Positions 30,054 to 40,958 are shown, counted from the first letter of the stretch. The stretch: 64,000 nucleotides of DNA from Methylotenera mobilis 13 (GCF_000384255.1 NZ_KB913035.1:1711362-1775361), one strand, 5' to 3'. Notes: generated by a model from the sequence alone, not told the origin. Made by a program: numbers and translations.

Positions 30054-30080
30054 ATATGTTGCATATAATATGCAACATAT
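30054..30080. promoter_or_regulatory. Probable NsrR operator upstream of nsrR
   Basis: A perfect 27-base palindrome, ATATGTTGCATAT-A-ATATGCAACATAT, begins 18 bases upstream of the nsrR start. It contains the same TTGCAT half-site as the hmp site. It probably overlaps the nsrR promoter. Confidence 0.7.
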
Positions 30081-30227
30081 AATTCATTGATGAATATATA
30101 AAATTAAATGATGTATGAATCATCTACCACTAGGATAAGATGAACCAAGTGGGTTATCACTTAAAAATTGATTGTATTGTGATGCATATTCAAACACAGT
30201 CACTTTAAAAATTATAATTTCTAGATA

Positions 30228-30241
30228 TTGATATGCATCAA
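30228..30241 (+). promoter_or_regulatory. Dnr/FNR-type box of the nirK promoter
   Basis: TTGATATGCATCAA is a perfect TTGAT-N4-ATCAA box. If centred at -41.5, transcription would start near 30276, and TAAGAT at 30264-30269 falls at the right place for a -10. The rest of 30081-30356 shows no other element. The Crp/Fnr-family gene at 34768 is the likely regulator. Confidence 0.75.
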
Positions 30242-30356
30242 TTTATATTCTAAGTAACTTCAATAAGATGAGTAGCTAGAAGTCTTAATTCATCAATTTA
30301 TCCCGTTCATCGATCTTTTGTTTGGATGTTGTAAATTAAAAGGGGAAGAGGAAGCC

Positions 30357-31799
30357 ATGAAAAAGATTCAATTATTCATATTAGGCGTAGCATTATGTTT
30401 AGCCAATATAACAAATGCAGCGCAAATCGTAAAAAAATCAGACAATAAAGTCATCGGTAGTGAGGTTGCGACACTGACTGATGCCCCTGAAGTGCCACCA
30501 CGCATCACAAGAAAGCACGCCACAAAAGTAATTGTTAACTTAGAGGTTAAAGAGCTAGAAGGCAAGTTGGCTGATGGCGTGAGTTACACGTTTTGGACCT
30601 TTGGCGGCAAAGTTCCAGGCAAATTTATCCGCATCCGCGAGGGCGATGAGGTTGAGTTCCATCTCAATAACCACCCGGATAACAAAATGCCACACAATAT
30701 TGATCTGCATGCGGTCACAGGCCCTGGCGGCGGCGCAGCAGCTTCATTGACGGCACCAGGCCATAGCTCGGTATTTTCTTTTAAAGCTCTCAATTCAGGC
30801 CTATATGTTTACCATTGTGCAACAGCACCAGTAGCCATGCACGTAGCCAACGGCATGTACGGTCTAATTTTAGTAGAGCCTAAAGAAGGTATGTCTAAAG
30901 TTGACCATGAGTTCTATGTGATGCAGGGCGATTTTTACACTCAGGGTAAAAACGGTGAGCAAGGTTTACAAGCTTTCAGCATGACCAAAGCAATCGACGA
31001 GAAGCCAGATTATGTAGTTTTCAATGGCTCGGCAGGCTCATTGACCGGTGATAATGCGCTGAAAGCTAAGAAAGGCGACACCGTCAGATTATATGTTGGC
31101 GTTGGAGGCCCTAATCTGACTTCATCATTCCACGTCATTGGCGAAATTTTTGATAAAGTTAATCACGAAGGCAGTACTACCAATCCTGACAAAAACGTAC
31201 AAACCACTATGATTCCTGCTGGTGGCGCGGCTTATATGGAGTTTAAAGTCAATGTACCTGGCACATACATTATGGTGGACCACTCACTAACTAGGGCATT
31301 CAACAAAGGTGCGCTAGGTATGCTTAAAGTATCTGGTGATGAGGACAAAACGCTATACTCTGGGAAGATGACAGATGAAGTATATCTACCAGAAGGCACT
31401 AGCATGAGAAACACAGTTGCCACACAGTCACAGGCACCTACTGCTAAAACCAAAGCGGACCGTATCAAACTGGGTGAAGGCATTTATAACACGAACTGTG
31501 CGGCCTGCCACCAAACCACTGGTGTAGGCGTACCGCAGGCATTTCCTCCTTTAGCTAAAGCTGATTATCTTAAAGGTGCAAAACCAGCCGCAATCAAGGC
31601 TGTTACCGGTGGTCTGCAAGGTAAGCTGATTGTCAATGGCAGTGAATACAATGGTGTGATGCCTTCATGGAGCTTAAGTGATGAAGAAGTCGCTAATGTG
31701 CTAACTTATATCTACAACAGTTGGGATAATGACGGTGATGAAGTAACCCCTGATGATGTAAAAACACACCGCATCACCCCAGTAAAACATGAAGAGTAA
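30357..31799 (+). CDS. nirK: NirK, copper nitrite reductase with C-terminal cytochrome c
   Basis: Reduces nitrite to NO in the periplasm. Starts at [10 protein letters not shown] (480 aa) with GAGGA upstream and a signal peptide ending near TNAA. Two cupredoxin domains hold the type-1 and type-2 copper ligands: [24 protein letters not shown] and [10 protein letters not shown] linker leads to a fused class I cytochrome c with CAACH near residue 381 and axial Met in GVMPSWS. Such three-domain NirKs, as in Ralstonia, feed electrons to the copper site internally. Followed by nirV with an 11-base overlap. Confidence 0.96.
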   Translation: MKKIQLFILGVALCLANITNAAQIVKKSDNKVIGSEVATLTDAPEVPPRITRKHATKVIVNLEVKELEGKLADGVSYTFWTFGGKVPGKFIRIREGDEVEFHLNNHPDNKMPHNIDLHAVTGPGGGAAASLTAPGHSSVFSFKALNSGLYVYHCATAPVAMHVANGMYGLILVEPKEGMSKVDHEFYVMQGDFYTQGKNGEQGLQAFSMTKAIDEKPDYVVFNGSAGSLTGDNALKAKKGDTVRLYVGVGGPNLTSSFHVIGEIFDKVNHEGSTTNPDKNVQTTMIPAGGAAYMEFKVNVPGTYIMVDHSLTRAFNKGALGMLKVSGDEDKTLYSGKMTDEVYLPEGTSMRNTVATQSQAPTAKTKADRIKLGEGIYNTNCAACHQTTGVGVPQAFPPLAKADYLKGAKPAAIKAVTGGLQGKLIVNGSEYNGVMPSWSLSDEEVANVLTYIYNSWDNDGDEVTPDDVKTHRITPVKHEE

Positions 31800-32598
31800 T
31801 CAACTAACTTTCATATCAATACTGGTACTGTCTAACTGCTTATTCTTGGCAGCGTCAGTATCAGCAGAGGATATGGTGCGGGTTGACGATATGGTACTAG
31901 TGCCAAAAGGCGGCTTCACGCCGTTTTTTTTGAAGAAAGATGATACAAATAATAGCTCAGTACTAGCGACATCTCCAGCAACATCTGTAGATGCGTTCTG
32001 GCTAGATGCAACTCCGGTCACATACCGCAAGTTTTTGGCGTTTGTAAACAAACATCCAGAATGGCATCAATCGAATATCAAGAAGATATTCACTGATTCA
32101 CACTATCTAGAACATTGGAAAAATGCGCAAGGTTCAGCCGACTCCGCAGACCTTGATAAACCGGTAGTCAATGTGTCGTGGTTTGCGGCGGTGGCTTATT
32201 GTGAAGCGCAGGATAAACGTCTGCCTTCAACCGATGAATGGGAATACACGCTGACCGATAATGACCGCGATACAGACAATCTGCAAAAACAGATTATGGC
32301 CTGGTACTCGGTGCCTAATAAAGCATTACCTGTCGTCGGATCTAAACCAGCGAATGGCTTTGGCATCTTAGACATGGCCGGGCTCATATGGGAATGGACT
32401 GAAGACTTTAACAGTTACATGGCGCCACCTGACTCAAGAAACTCTGGGGACAAAACTCTGTTTTGCGGAAGTGGCAGTCTAAATGCCAGTAACCTTGGCG
32501 ACTATGCGGCATTTATGAGGTATTCATACCGTGAAAGTTTAAGAGGTAATTTTACGGGTAAAAATTTAGGGTTCCGCTGTGCAAAGGATACAAAATGA
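31789..32598 (+). CDS. nirV: NirV-like formylglycine-generating-enzyme-family protein
   Basis: A 269-residue exported protein (signal ending SVSAED) with an FGE/SUMF1-type sulfatase-modifying fold: [51 protein letters not shown] and LGFRCAKD. NirV is a long-known companion of nirK in denitrifiers, with an undefined role probably in maturation. The start overlaps nirK and the stop overlaps the next start (ATGA), so the genes are co-translated. Confidence 0.85.
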   Translation: MKSNQLTFISILVLSNCLFLAASVSAEDMVRVDDMVLVPKGGFTPFFLKKDDTNNSSVLATSPATSVDAFWLDATPVTYRKFLAFVNKHPEWHQSNIKKIFTDSHYLEHWKNAQGSADSADLDKPVVNVSWFAAVAYCEAQDKRLPSTDEWEYTLTDNDRDTDNLQKQIMAWYSVPNKALPVVGSKPANGFGILDMAGLIWEWTEDFNSYMAPPDSRNSGDKTLFCGSGSLNASNLGDYAAFMRYSYRESLRGNFTGKNLGFRCAKDTK

Positions 32599-33230
32599 AA
32601 AACCATGTAATGAAAAAGCCTTTAAAAATTAATCTACTGCTTTCTCTCTTGTTCACATACACATTACCAGCTATCGCTGAAAATCATGAACATGAGCATC
32701 ACCATCAAAACAAGCAAGACAGCGTAATTTTCGCCCCAAGTTCGGATTCAGTATTCAATATCACAGACCAGTGGGTTTCAGCGGATGTCAAACCCTTTCA
32801 ACTTAGTCATCTAAGCGGCAAGCCCACTGTCGTCGCAATGGTTTACACTTCTTGCCAATATGTTTGCCCGCTCACCGTGCAAAACATTAAACGCATAGAG
32901 CGTGCGCTGCCCGCTAATCAGGTAGACAAAGTTAACTTTGCTATATTTTCATTTGATTCAGAACGGGATACCCCCGCAAAACTTGCTGAGTTTGCCAAGA
33001 AACATTCAATCACATCGTCGTCTTGGGTGTTAGCACAAGGTCATGCGAGCGCAGTTAGAAAGCTGGCTGTCACATTGGGAATCAAATACAAAAAAGTAAA
33101 GTCTGGCGATTATGAGCACGATGCCACAATTTCAATTTTAGATAGTCACGGTATTATCAAATATCAGAGTGATGCCATGAATAAAAATATAGACGGTGCA
33201 ACTGGTGCGCTAAAGACACTTTTACATTAA
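32595..33230 (+). CDS. SCO1/SenC-family copper chaperone
   Basis: A 211-residue thioredoxin-fold protein with a signal anchor and a His-rich stretch after it (HEHEHHHQNK). The copper motif CxxxC is in TSCQYVCPLT, and the third ligand histidine is in DYEHDATIS. In this operon it probably delivers copper to NirK rather than to cytochrome oxidase. It overlaps nirV by four bases. Confidence 0.88.
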   Translation: MKNHVMKKPLKINLLLSLLFTYTLPAIAENHEHEHHHQNKQDSVIFAPSSDSVFNITDQWVSADVKPFQLSHLSGKPTVVAMVYTSCQYVCPLTVQNIKRIERALPANQVDKVNFAIFSFDSERDTPAKLAEFAKKHSITSSSWVLAQGHASAVRKLAVTLGIKYKKVKSGDYEHDATISILDSHGIIKYQSDAMNKNIDGATGALKTLLH

Positions 33231-33235
33231 AGACC

Positions 33236-33565
33236 ATGTCACTTATTTTCAATCAACTAAATACAAAAGAACAAGTTATTTATCAGGCACTACAGTCTGT
33301 GATTGATCCAGAAATCGGTGAAAATCTAATAGATCTTGGTTTGATTTACGATATTAACGTCAATAACAGCATCGCTAAGGTAGCGTTCACCATGACCTCT
33401 CATGCTTGCCCTATGTCAGAAATTGTCATGGAAAGCATTCATGATGCAGTGAACAACACACTGGATAAAGACACTGCACTGGAGTTAGACCTCGTCTGGG
33501 AACCAGCATGGGATCCATCTATGATGTGCGAACAAGCAAAAAATAGACTGGGATGGGATGAATAG
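33236..33565 (+). CDS. MIP18/DUF59-family Fe-S assembly factor (SufT/PaaD-like)
   Basis: A 109-residue cytosolic protein with the DUF59 hallmarks VIDPEIGENLIDLGLIYDI and MTSHACPMSEIV, the conserved cysteine lying in HACPMS. Proteins of this family help load Fe-S clusters. Located 5 bases after the SCO gene. Homologues often accompany nitrite and NO reductase genes, perhaps to repair clusters damaged by NO; that role is inference. Confidence 0.82.
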   Translation: MSLIFNQLNTKEQVIYQALQSVIDPEIGENLIDLGLIYDINVNNSIAKVAFTMTSHACPMSEIVMESIHDAVNNTLDKDTALELDLVWEPAWDPSMMCEQAKNRLGWDE

Positions 33566-33585
33566 AATGGGATTCTATTCATCCC
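33555..33585 (+). terminator. Intercistronic hairpin after the DUF59 gene
   Basis: A perfect 14-bp stem (GGGATGAATAGAAT and its complement) with a GGG loop includes the stop codon. No T-run follows, so it probably attenuates or stabilises the nirK operon transcript before nnrS. Confidence 0.5.
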
Positions 33586-33624
33586 TGTAACAGTAATCGC
33601 AATCCTCTGGCTGAAACGCTTATT

Positions 33625-34704
33625 ATGATTAAAAATAACTTGGCTATAAGCTACCGCATCCCAATGTTAGTAGCAGGGCTTATCAGCCTGATATTTGGGA
33701 TGTATCTAGGTCTGACGCTACTTGGCTTAAATCTTCCATTTCAGTTAGAAACACAGACTCATCTTCATGGGCCGCTGATGGTATGTGGCTTTCTAGGCAC
33801 TATCATCTGTCTAGAGCGTGCCGTTGCCATTGGTGAGCGATGGGCATATATTGCTCCACTAGCATCAGCGACAGGAGCACTGTTGTTAATTGCAGGGCTA
33901 GATGCATCCATAGGCGCTACATTCACCACAATCGCCAGCCTCATACTATGCTCTGCCTCACTTAAGATATATTTCGTGCAACGTGAGTTATTCACCTTTG
34001 CATTAATAGTTGCGGCCATTTGCTGGCTAATCGGCTGTATTCTTTGGGTATTAGGATTTAATCTGCCACAGGTCACACCCTGGTGGATGGGATTTCTGAT
34101 TATTACCATCGTAGGCGAGCGGTTGGAGCTATCCAGATTCATACGCCCTATTCATCGTAGCAAAGTTCTTTTTATATTGGCGTTAATCATGTTTTTAGCA
34201 GGTGCTGGTGTTGCATCGCTTAACAACTGGCCAGACGTTCGTCTACTTTCGGCTTCATTGATCGTCATGACAGTATGGCTGATGAGAAACGACATCGTAC
34301 GATACACCATAAAACAGACGGGTTTAACACGCTATATTGCCATCGCGTTGATTTGCGGTTATGGCTGGCTATTACTAGCCGGCTTCATTGGCCTGTGTTT
34401 ACCTCAACTTAAGCCAGGGGCAAGTTATGACGCATTTACACATGCAATTTTTCTTGGGTTTGTCTTCTCAATGATATTTGGTCATGCTCCGATAATTTTT
34501 CCAGCTATCACCAAAGTAAAAATCCCTTATCACCCCAGCTTATATCTGTCGCTTATTTTGTTGCAAATATCCCTTATGCTGAGATTAAGTGGTGATTTCT
34601 TAACCATATTCACCCTACGTAAAGCTGGTGGCGTCATGCATGCCGTGACTATTATTATTTTTATATCAATTCTTGTAATGAGTGTTGTACGTGATAAAAA
34701 ATAA
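33625..34704 (+). CDS. NnrS-like polytopic membrane protein
   Basis: A 359-residue protein with about ten to twelve hydrophobic helices and intramembrane histidines in THLHGPLMVCGFLGTIICLE and FGHAPIIFPAIT. These are typical of NnrS, a haem- and copper-containing protein induced by NO that protects against nitrosative stress. Sequence identity to classical NnrS looks limited, hence the cautious name. Placed between the nirK operon and dnr. Confidence 0.65.
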   Translation: MIKNNLAISYRIPMLVAGLISLIFGMYLGLTLLGLNLPFQLETQTHLHGPLMVCGFLGTIICLERAVAIGERWAYIAPLASATGALLLIAGLDASIGATFTTIASLILCSASLKIYFVQRELFTFALIVAAICWLIGCILWVLGFNLPQVTPWWMGFLIITIVGERLELSRFIRPIHRSKVLFILALIMFLAGAGVASLNNWPDVRLLSASLIVMTVWLMRNDIVRYTIKQTGLTRYIAIALICGYGWLLLAGFIGLCLPQLKPGASYDAFTHAIFLGFVFSMIFGHAPIIFPAITKVKIPYHPSLYLSLILLQISLMLRLSGDFLTIFTLRKAGGVMHAVTIIIFISILVMSVVRDKK

Positions 34705-34767
34705 ATCGATGTAACTCATCGCAATTTCATTGCATAATCAAGCTCTCGAATTTTATGAGATATTAAA

Positions 34768-35451
34768 ATGAATAAAAACCTCATCTCACAAACACTTTCA
34801 AACTTCTTTATGTTCAAAGAGCTAGCCTCTGAACAAATTGAGACAATCGCCTTACACTCGCAGCTTATCCAATTTCCTAAAGGAACCTCCGTATTCAATC
34901 GGGGTGATGCAGCTGTTGGTCTTTATATTTTACTAGATGGTCAACTAAAACTAGGCGTCACCTCGCCACAGGGTAGTGAAAAAATCATCAGCATTGTCAC
35001 GCCAGGAGAAAGTTTTGGCGAAGCTATTTTGTTCTTGGAGCGGCAGTTTCCTGTGTACGCGCAAGCCACATTAGATTCTGATGTATTACTTGTTCCTAAG
35101 AGCCTGATATTTTCTATGTTGGACAATGATCCCCTATTTTCACGCAAGATGCTGGCCGGCTTATCGATTAGAATGCATCAGCTGGTGCAAGATATAGAAA
35201 TGCTGTCATTGCAGTCATGCACTCAGCGCTTTATCGGCTATCTATTACAAATCAGTGCAGATGCGCCCGATGCCAGCAACATTACACTACCTGCAAGCAA
35301 AAGCACCATCGCATCATTGTTGAACCTAACACCAGAAACACTTTCACGCACATTAGCAAAACTTCAGCAACTAGGTTTAATTGCAGTGAACGGTAAAGAT
35401 GTGATGATTACCGATGTTAAAAAGCTACATAGCTACGAGCTAAGCATTTAG
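34768..35451 (+). CDS. dnr: Crp/Fnr-family regulator, Dnr/NnrR-like
   Basis: A 227-residue transcription factor with a cyclic-nucleotide-like sensor domain (GDAAVGLYILLDGQLKLG, ESFGEAILF) and a C-terminal winged helix (ASKSTIASLLNLTPETLSRTL). It has no N-terminal cysteine cluster, so it is not an O2-sensing FNR. The Dnr group uses haem to sense NO. Boxes of the expected type precede nirK and norC. Its stop overlaps the norD stop tail to tail. Confidence 0.85.
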   Translation: MNKNLISQTLSNFFMFKELASEQIETIALHSQLIQFPKGTSVFNRGDAAVGLYILLDGQLKLGVTSPQGSEKIISIVTPGESFGEAILFLERQFPVYAQATLDSDVLLVPKSLIFSMLDNDPLFSRKMLAGLSIRMHQLVQDIEMLSLQSCTQRFIGYLLQISADAPDASNITLPASKSTIASLLNLTPETLSRTLAKLQQLGLIAVNGKDVMITDVKKLHSYELSI

Positions 35452-37280
35452 CGCGTCATTTGCGCATATAGTAGCGGCAGTTCTTTAGGTAAGTCTTCAG
35501 GATTACGGATCACCACATAGCCGCCGGCGCCGAATAAATGCGGCAGGTAATCACTGGCTTCGGTATCAATTGTCACACAGAATGGCCGCAGCCCCAGTTT
35601 TTTAGCCTCCAGTAATGCCACGCGCGTATCTTCGATACCGTAGCGTCCTTCGTACTGGTCAAGGTCATTCGGCTTGCCGTCTGTCAGTATCAATAACAAG
35701 CGCTGGCGCTTTTTCTGCTGCACCAATAAACTTGACGCCTGCCGGATAGCAGCGCCCATCCGTGTGTAATAGCCGGGCTTGATTGCTGTAATGCGACCAC
35801 GCACTAAACCGCTATATTTTTCTTCAAAACCTTTAATGTAATGAAAACGCACATTGCTGCGCTTGAGCGATGAAAAGCCATACAGGGCAAAACTATCGCC
35901 GGTTGCAGTCAGCGCTTCTGAAAACAATAACAGGCTATCGCGAATCACATCAATGATACGGGTGTGGTTTGAAACATAAGCATCGGTAGACAGCGACAGA
36001 TCCGCCAATAGCAGACACGCCAGATCGCGCTCCTGATTGACCTGTGCGCGATAGAGCCCATGCTCCGAAGTTGGCATCGTACTGTTTCTTTCAGAAACCA
36101 GCTGCACCCATGCATCCATATCCAGCTCATCACCATCCTGCTGGCCTTTGAGCCAATGCCGTGTTGGCGTGAGTGCCTGAAACTGGCGTCGCAGCTGGTT
36201 AGCAGTATTTTTTAAGGATTGCGGCAGCTCGCACGGTTTTGCATCCGCCGCAATCAACTGCTGCAAACTACAATAGTCCGGTTGCATCACCTGTTTTTTC
36301 CAGTTCCATTCCGGCAATAAAACACCTTCACCCAGCGGGGTATCATCAGCAGCACCGGACGGCAGGTCAAGATCAAACCTGACATTGGCAGCACTAGTTT
36401 TACCATCACTCGCAATCGTAAGATTATCCATATCTTCAGCCGCCAGCTGCGCAGTTTCCGCATCGTCTTCCTCATCCTGCGGACGGTTCACTTTCACGAA
36501 CTCAGACCATGAAAACAGGCTCTCGGCACGAAACATCATGAGAAAGCCGTTTTTATCTTCTTTCACATCAGTGCGTTGTGCCAGATGTTTACGCCGACTT
36601 TTTTTAGTGGCGGCCCTACCAGCTTGCTCAGGAGAACCAGCACCTGTGGCACCAGATACCGCAGCGCTCACAGGTGGGTGCGGATGCGGCCACAGCGGAA
36701 CTGGCTGGAATGGTCGCGCTGCCAGCGTCATGGCATCCACGGTACCGGGGTGTTGCAAGGCCTGACGGATTGTATTTTCTTGCGCACCTTCATCTGCCGG
36801 CAGTTTTTCCGGCGGAATACGCAGCGCTATGACAGCCTCTACCAACCTGTCATAGCGGCTCTGCAAGCCGGGGAAGCGCTCAAGCGTGGCTAAGGTGGCT
36901 AACTGGTTTCTGATAATCCATGGCTGACTATTATCTGACGCTACTGCGGCTAAAGCCACCAGCCAAAAATACAGATCGCGGTTCAGTGCCTGCTCTGCAA
37001 ACAGGTCTATCTGTGACGGCAGGCGCAACACTTCGCCATCACGCCATGACAGCTCTACTTTTTCACCACTACCTGCCACGCGCTGCAGCAAACGCCGGCG
37101 CGCACCATGACGTACTGCCGGCGCTGCCGAAATACCCAGCCCCGGGTCACCGCCTAATGCTCTGAAAAATATCGCCGCGGATTTGGCAATATCATCCAGC
37201 TTAACGGCAACTGCGGCATGACGCTTCTCTGCCGCACCGGTAATCAGCCGATCCCACAGCTCTCCGACGTATTCTTCCAT
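35448..37280 (-). CDS. norD: NorD, von Willebrand A protein for NO reductase activation
   Basis: A 610-residue protein with a C-terminal VWA domain (MIDAS motif DLSLSTD, then LLILTDGKPND). NorD works with the AAA+ protein NorQ to insert the non-haem iron into NorB. The start abuts norQ (one base shared). Base composition is unlike its neighbours: row 36601-36660 has 35 of 60 G+C and row 37081-37140 has 41 of 60, while row 34561-34620 has about 23 of 60. This suggests separate acquisition. Confidence 0.93.
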   Translation of the reverse strand: MEEYVGELWDRLITGAAEKRHAAVAVKLDDIAKSAAIFFRALGGDPGLGISAAPAVRHGARRRLLQRVAGSGEKVELSWRDGEVLRLPSQIDLFAEQALNRDLYFWLVALAAVASDNSQPWIIRNQLATLATLERFPGLQSRYDRLVEAVIALRIPPEKLPADEGAQENTIRQALQHPGTVDAMTLAARPFQPVPLWPHPHPPVSAAVSGATGAGSPEQAGRAATKKSRRKHLAQRTDVKEDKNGFLMMFRAESLFSWSEFVKVNRPQDEEDDAETAQLAAEDMDNLTIASDGKTSAANVRFDLDLPSGAADDTPLGEGVLLPEWNWKKQVMQPDYCSLQQLIAADAKPCELPQSLKNTANQLRRQFQALTPTRHWLKGQQDGDELDMDAWVQLVSERNSTMPTSEHGLYRAQVNQERDLACLLLADLSLSTDAYVSNHTRIIDVIRDSLLLFSEALTATGDSFALYGFSSLKRSNVRFHYIKGFEEKYSGLVRGRITAIKPGYYTRMGAAIRQASSLLVQQKKRQRLLLILTDGKPNDLDQYEGRYGIEDTRVALLEAKKLGLRPFCVTIDTEASDYLPHLFGAGGYVVIRNPEDLPKELPLLYAQMTR

Positions 37281-38074
37281 TAGCGTCCGAAGGTGGCGCT
37301 GACCACCTCATTCAAAGCAACGGCTGTTTCTGCATCATCAGTCAGGGTTTCCACCAACGCCGCACGGCAAGCGCGTACCGGATCATAACCATCTTTAATC
37401 AAGGTAGCCGCATAGACCAGCAGACGGGTACTGGCGACCTCTTCCAAATCATGGTCACGCAAGGCACGGAATGCGCCGGCGATAGAAACCAGACGCTTGG
37501 CTGTCATCGTATCAATGCCGGTTTCACCGATCAGCACTGCTTCCTCCTGCGCAGCAGTCGGGAAATCAAACGTCAGTGACACAAAACGCTGCCGCGTAGA
37601 AGGTTTCATACCTTTTAAAAAGTTCTGATAGCCCGGGTTGTAAGAAACTACCAGCATGAAAGACGGCGGCGCCTGCAGCAACTCACCGGTACGGTCAATC
37701 GGCAGCATGCGCCTGTCATCTGCCAGCGGGTGCAGCACTACGGTGGTATCTTTACGTGCTTCAACCACTTCATCCAGATAGCAAATGCCGCCTTCACGCA
37801 CTGCACGTGTCAGCGGGCCATCGTTCCAGATGGTTTCGCCGTCGCCAATCAGATGGCGCCCAACCAAGTCCGCTGCAGTCAAGTCATCATGGCAGGCCAC
37901 GGTATGCAACGGCAAGTTCAAACGTGCTGCCATATGTGACACAAAACGCGTTTTTCCGCAGCCGGTAGGACCTTTTATCAGCAGTGGCAGGCGATTTTTC
38001 CAAGCGCGCTCGAACAATTCGCACTCATCACCGCTAGGTTCATAAAACGGGGTATTACTTGTTTTTGTATCCAT
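37280..38074 (-). CDS. norQ: NorQ, MoxR-type AAA+ ATPase
   Basis: A 264-residue AAA+ chaperone: Walker A KGPTGCGKTRFV near residue 34, Walker B CYLDEVVEAR, sensor region VVSYNPGYQNFLKGMKPSTR. It drives metal insertion into cNor together with NorD, with which it is co-translated. GC-rich like norD. Confidence 0.95.
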   Translation of the reverse strand: MDTKTSNTPFYEPSGDECELFERAWKNRLPLLIKGPTGCGKTRFVSHMAARLNLPLHTVACHDDLTAADLVGRHLIGDGETIWNDGPLTRAVREGGICYLDEVVEARKDTTVVLHPLADDRRMLPIDRTGELLQAPPSFMLVVSYNPGYQNFLKGMKPSTRQRFVSLTFDFPTAAQEEAVLIGETGIDTMTAKRLVSIAGAFRALRDHDLEEVASTRLLVYAATLIKDGYDPVRACRAALVETLTDDAETAVALNEVVSATFGR

Positions 38075-38110
38075 ATAAATACTTTCAATTCAGCCTGCAA
38101 ACAGGCGATG

Positions 38111-38371
38111 CTAGTTCAGGTAAGCAATGGCAATCATGCCGCCAACAATCACAAAATAACCGAGAATAATGCCGCGCCATAACCAGCTGACGTGGCGCAA
38201 GCCCATAAAATAATTAGCAATGAGCTGCCCTTTAATCAGGGAAATCAACAGCACACTCAGCATCACGGTTTTTCCGGCGGTCACCTCCTCGCCGATTAAA
38301 AATGTACCAATGGTGAGTATCACTAGCGCCAGCCAGATGATTGTAGCAAAACGGTTTAATTGTTTATTCAT
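38111..38371 (-). CDS. norF: NorF-like small membrane subunit
   Basis: An 86-residue protein starting at MNKQLNRFATI, two bases after the norE stop. Three hydrophobic helices resemble cytochrome oxidase subunit IV (FLIGEEVTAGKTVMLSVLLI, GQLIANYFMGLRHV). NorEF are accessory to cNor activity. A longer frame would run into norE and is not needed. Confidence 0.8.
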   Translation of the reverse strand: MNKQLNRFATIIWLALVILTIGTFLIGEEVTAGKTVMLSVLLISLIKGQLIANYFMGLRHVSWLWRGIILGYFVIVGGMIAIAYLN

Positions 38372-38373
38372 CG

Positions 38374-38958
38374 TTAGCGAATAATATAAATGAGAGGGAA
38401 CAGGATAATCCACAGCAGGTCTACCATGTGCCAGAAGGAGGCACCAGTCTCGACACCAAAATGCTCTTTTGCACTGTAGTCGCCGTTTTTTAATTTGTAC
38501 ACGATACAGGCCAGAATAATCATGCCCATCAGCACATGCATGAGGTGGAAAAAAGTGAGTGTCAGGTAGAACATGTAAAAATCATTGGTCTCGAGTGTAA
38601 TGCCGGCTGAGAATTTCTCGTTGAATTCCCATAACTTTACCGCTACGAACATGCCACCTAGAAAAATCGTACCGAGTAGCCAATGTGCAGATTGCCTCGA
38701 ATTGCCGGATTTGATCGCAGACACTGCACGCACCACAAAATAACTGCTGGTAATCAAAATAATCGTATTGAGCGTGCCCATGGCACGGCTCAAGGTCAGT
38801 TGTGATTCATTAAACACTTCAATCTGGTTGGATCGTGCAAAGGCGTACACGATAAACATCACGCCAAACACTAGCATCTCTGCCAGAATAAATATCCAGA
38901 TGGCAAAGTCACCTGGTAGATCTTCTGTTTCATTCACCAACATTGTCTTTGTATTCAT
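38374..38958 (-). CDS. norE: NorE, cytochrome-oxidase-subunit-III-like protein
   Basis: I start at MNTKTMLVNETEDLPGDFAIW, with TAGGTA eight bases before the ATG (194 aa); the frame extends upstream through the norB-norE hairpin. Five or more helices with COX3 features: WIFILAEMLVFGVMFIVYAF, and FYLTLTFFHLMHVLMGMIIL. Accessory to NO reductase. First gene of the norEFQD run. Confidence 0.88.
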   Translation of the reverse strand: MNTKTMLVNETEDLPGDFAIWIFILAEMLVFGVMFIVYAFARSNQIEVFNESQLTLSRAMGTLNTIILITSSYFVVRAVSAIKSGNSRQSAHWLLGTIFLGGMFVAVKLWEFNEKFSAGITLETNDFYMFYLTLTFFHLMHVLMGMIILACIVYKLKNGDYSAKEHFGVETGASFWHMVDLLWIILFPLIYIIR

Positions 38959-39005
38959 TAAATTACCTAAAATGCCAGCTTCATCACAAGATTCATCAAT
39001 TGAAA

Positions 39006-39035
39006 CAAAAGAAGGAGGCAAGCCTCCTTCTTTTG
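39006..39035 (-). terminator. Hairpin between norB and norE
   Basis: A perfect 14-bp stem (CAAAAGAAGGAGGC and its complement) with a two-base loop. Read leftward it is followed by TTTC. It probably limits read-through from norCB into norEFQD, giving excess catalytic subunits over accessory proteins. Confidence 0.6.
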
Positions 39036-39059
39036 CTTTGCATGCACTATTACAAGAAA

Positions 39060-40457
<1,398 letters not shown>

Positions 40458-40883
40458 TTAACCTTCGATGTTAGGCGGCCAGTTGTTGGTGTTAATCTCT
40501 GAAGTGTATTTCAAGAACTCCACCAGATCATTCAACTCTTGCTCGGTAAAATTGAATTGCGGCATTTGTCTTCTGCCAGGTACTCCAGTAGGCTGCGACT
40601 TAATCCATGCTTTAATAAAATCTGGGCCGCGGCGTTTATATACATTACCTAACTCCGGTGCGAAATAAGCCCCCTCACCCAGCAAAGTATGGCAACCGAT
40701 ACAGTTATTGGTCTCCCACAGCTTTTTGCCATGAATCACCGAAGCTGTTAGGTTTTGACTATTATCTCGTTTAGGCAGCTTCTGATTGGTATCAAAAGTC
40801 AGCGCAAGAAAAAGCAGGAAAAAGAACAGTGACCCGCCGAAGAATATATTACGCGCCATGGATTTAGTAAATCTCGTAGCCAT
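40458..40883 (-). CDS. norC: NorC, cytochrome c subunit of NO reductase
   Basis: Membrane-anchored cytochrome c of 141 residues starting MATRFTKSMARNIFFGG, with GGGGAGG upstream. One N-terminal helix (NIFFGGSLFFFLLFLALTF), haem site CIGCH in NCIGCHTLLGEGAYFAPEL, and axial Met in RRQMPQFNF. It passes electrons to NorB. The longer upstream frame runs across the promoter and is rejected. Confidence 0.95.
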   Translation of the reverse strand: MATRFTKSMARNIFFGGSLFFFLLFLALTFDTNQKLPKRDNSQNLTASVIHGKKLWETNNCIGCHTLLGEGAYFAPELGNVYKRRGPDFIKAWIKSQPTGVPGRRQMPQFNFTEQELNDLVEFLKYTSEINTNNWPPNIEG

Positions 40884-40944
40884 TGCGACCTCCCCATTAA
40901 TGTTAACGACCTGCAGAATGTACAGTATCGTAGATACCATCTCC

Positions 40945-40958
40945 TTGACGTGGGTCAA
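40945..40958 (-). promoter_or_regulatory. Dnr/FNR-type box of the norC promoter
   Basis: TTGACGTGGGTCAA is a perfect TTGAC-N4-GTCAA box, 62-75 bases upstream of norC. Centring it at -41.5 places the start near 40910 and a TACATT -10 at 40921-40916. The matching box before nirK supports joint control. Confidence 0.75.

Noticed and set aside
36385-36893. Rightward frames of 105-126 codons inside norD
   Set aside because: They are shadows in GC-rich sequence opposite a gene with a clear VWA domain.
38959-39021. 21 extra N-terminal codons for NorE
   Set aside because: They run through the norB-norE hairpin, and the internal ATG has its own ribosome site.
40884-40958. 25 extra N-terminal codons for NorC
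   Set aside because: They would cover the -10 region and part of the Dnr box; the internal ATG has a strong GGGGAGG site and a proper membrane anchor.
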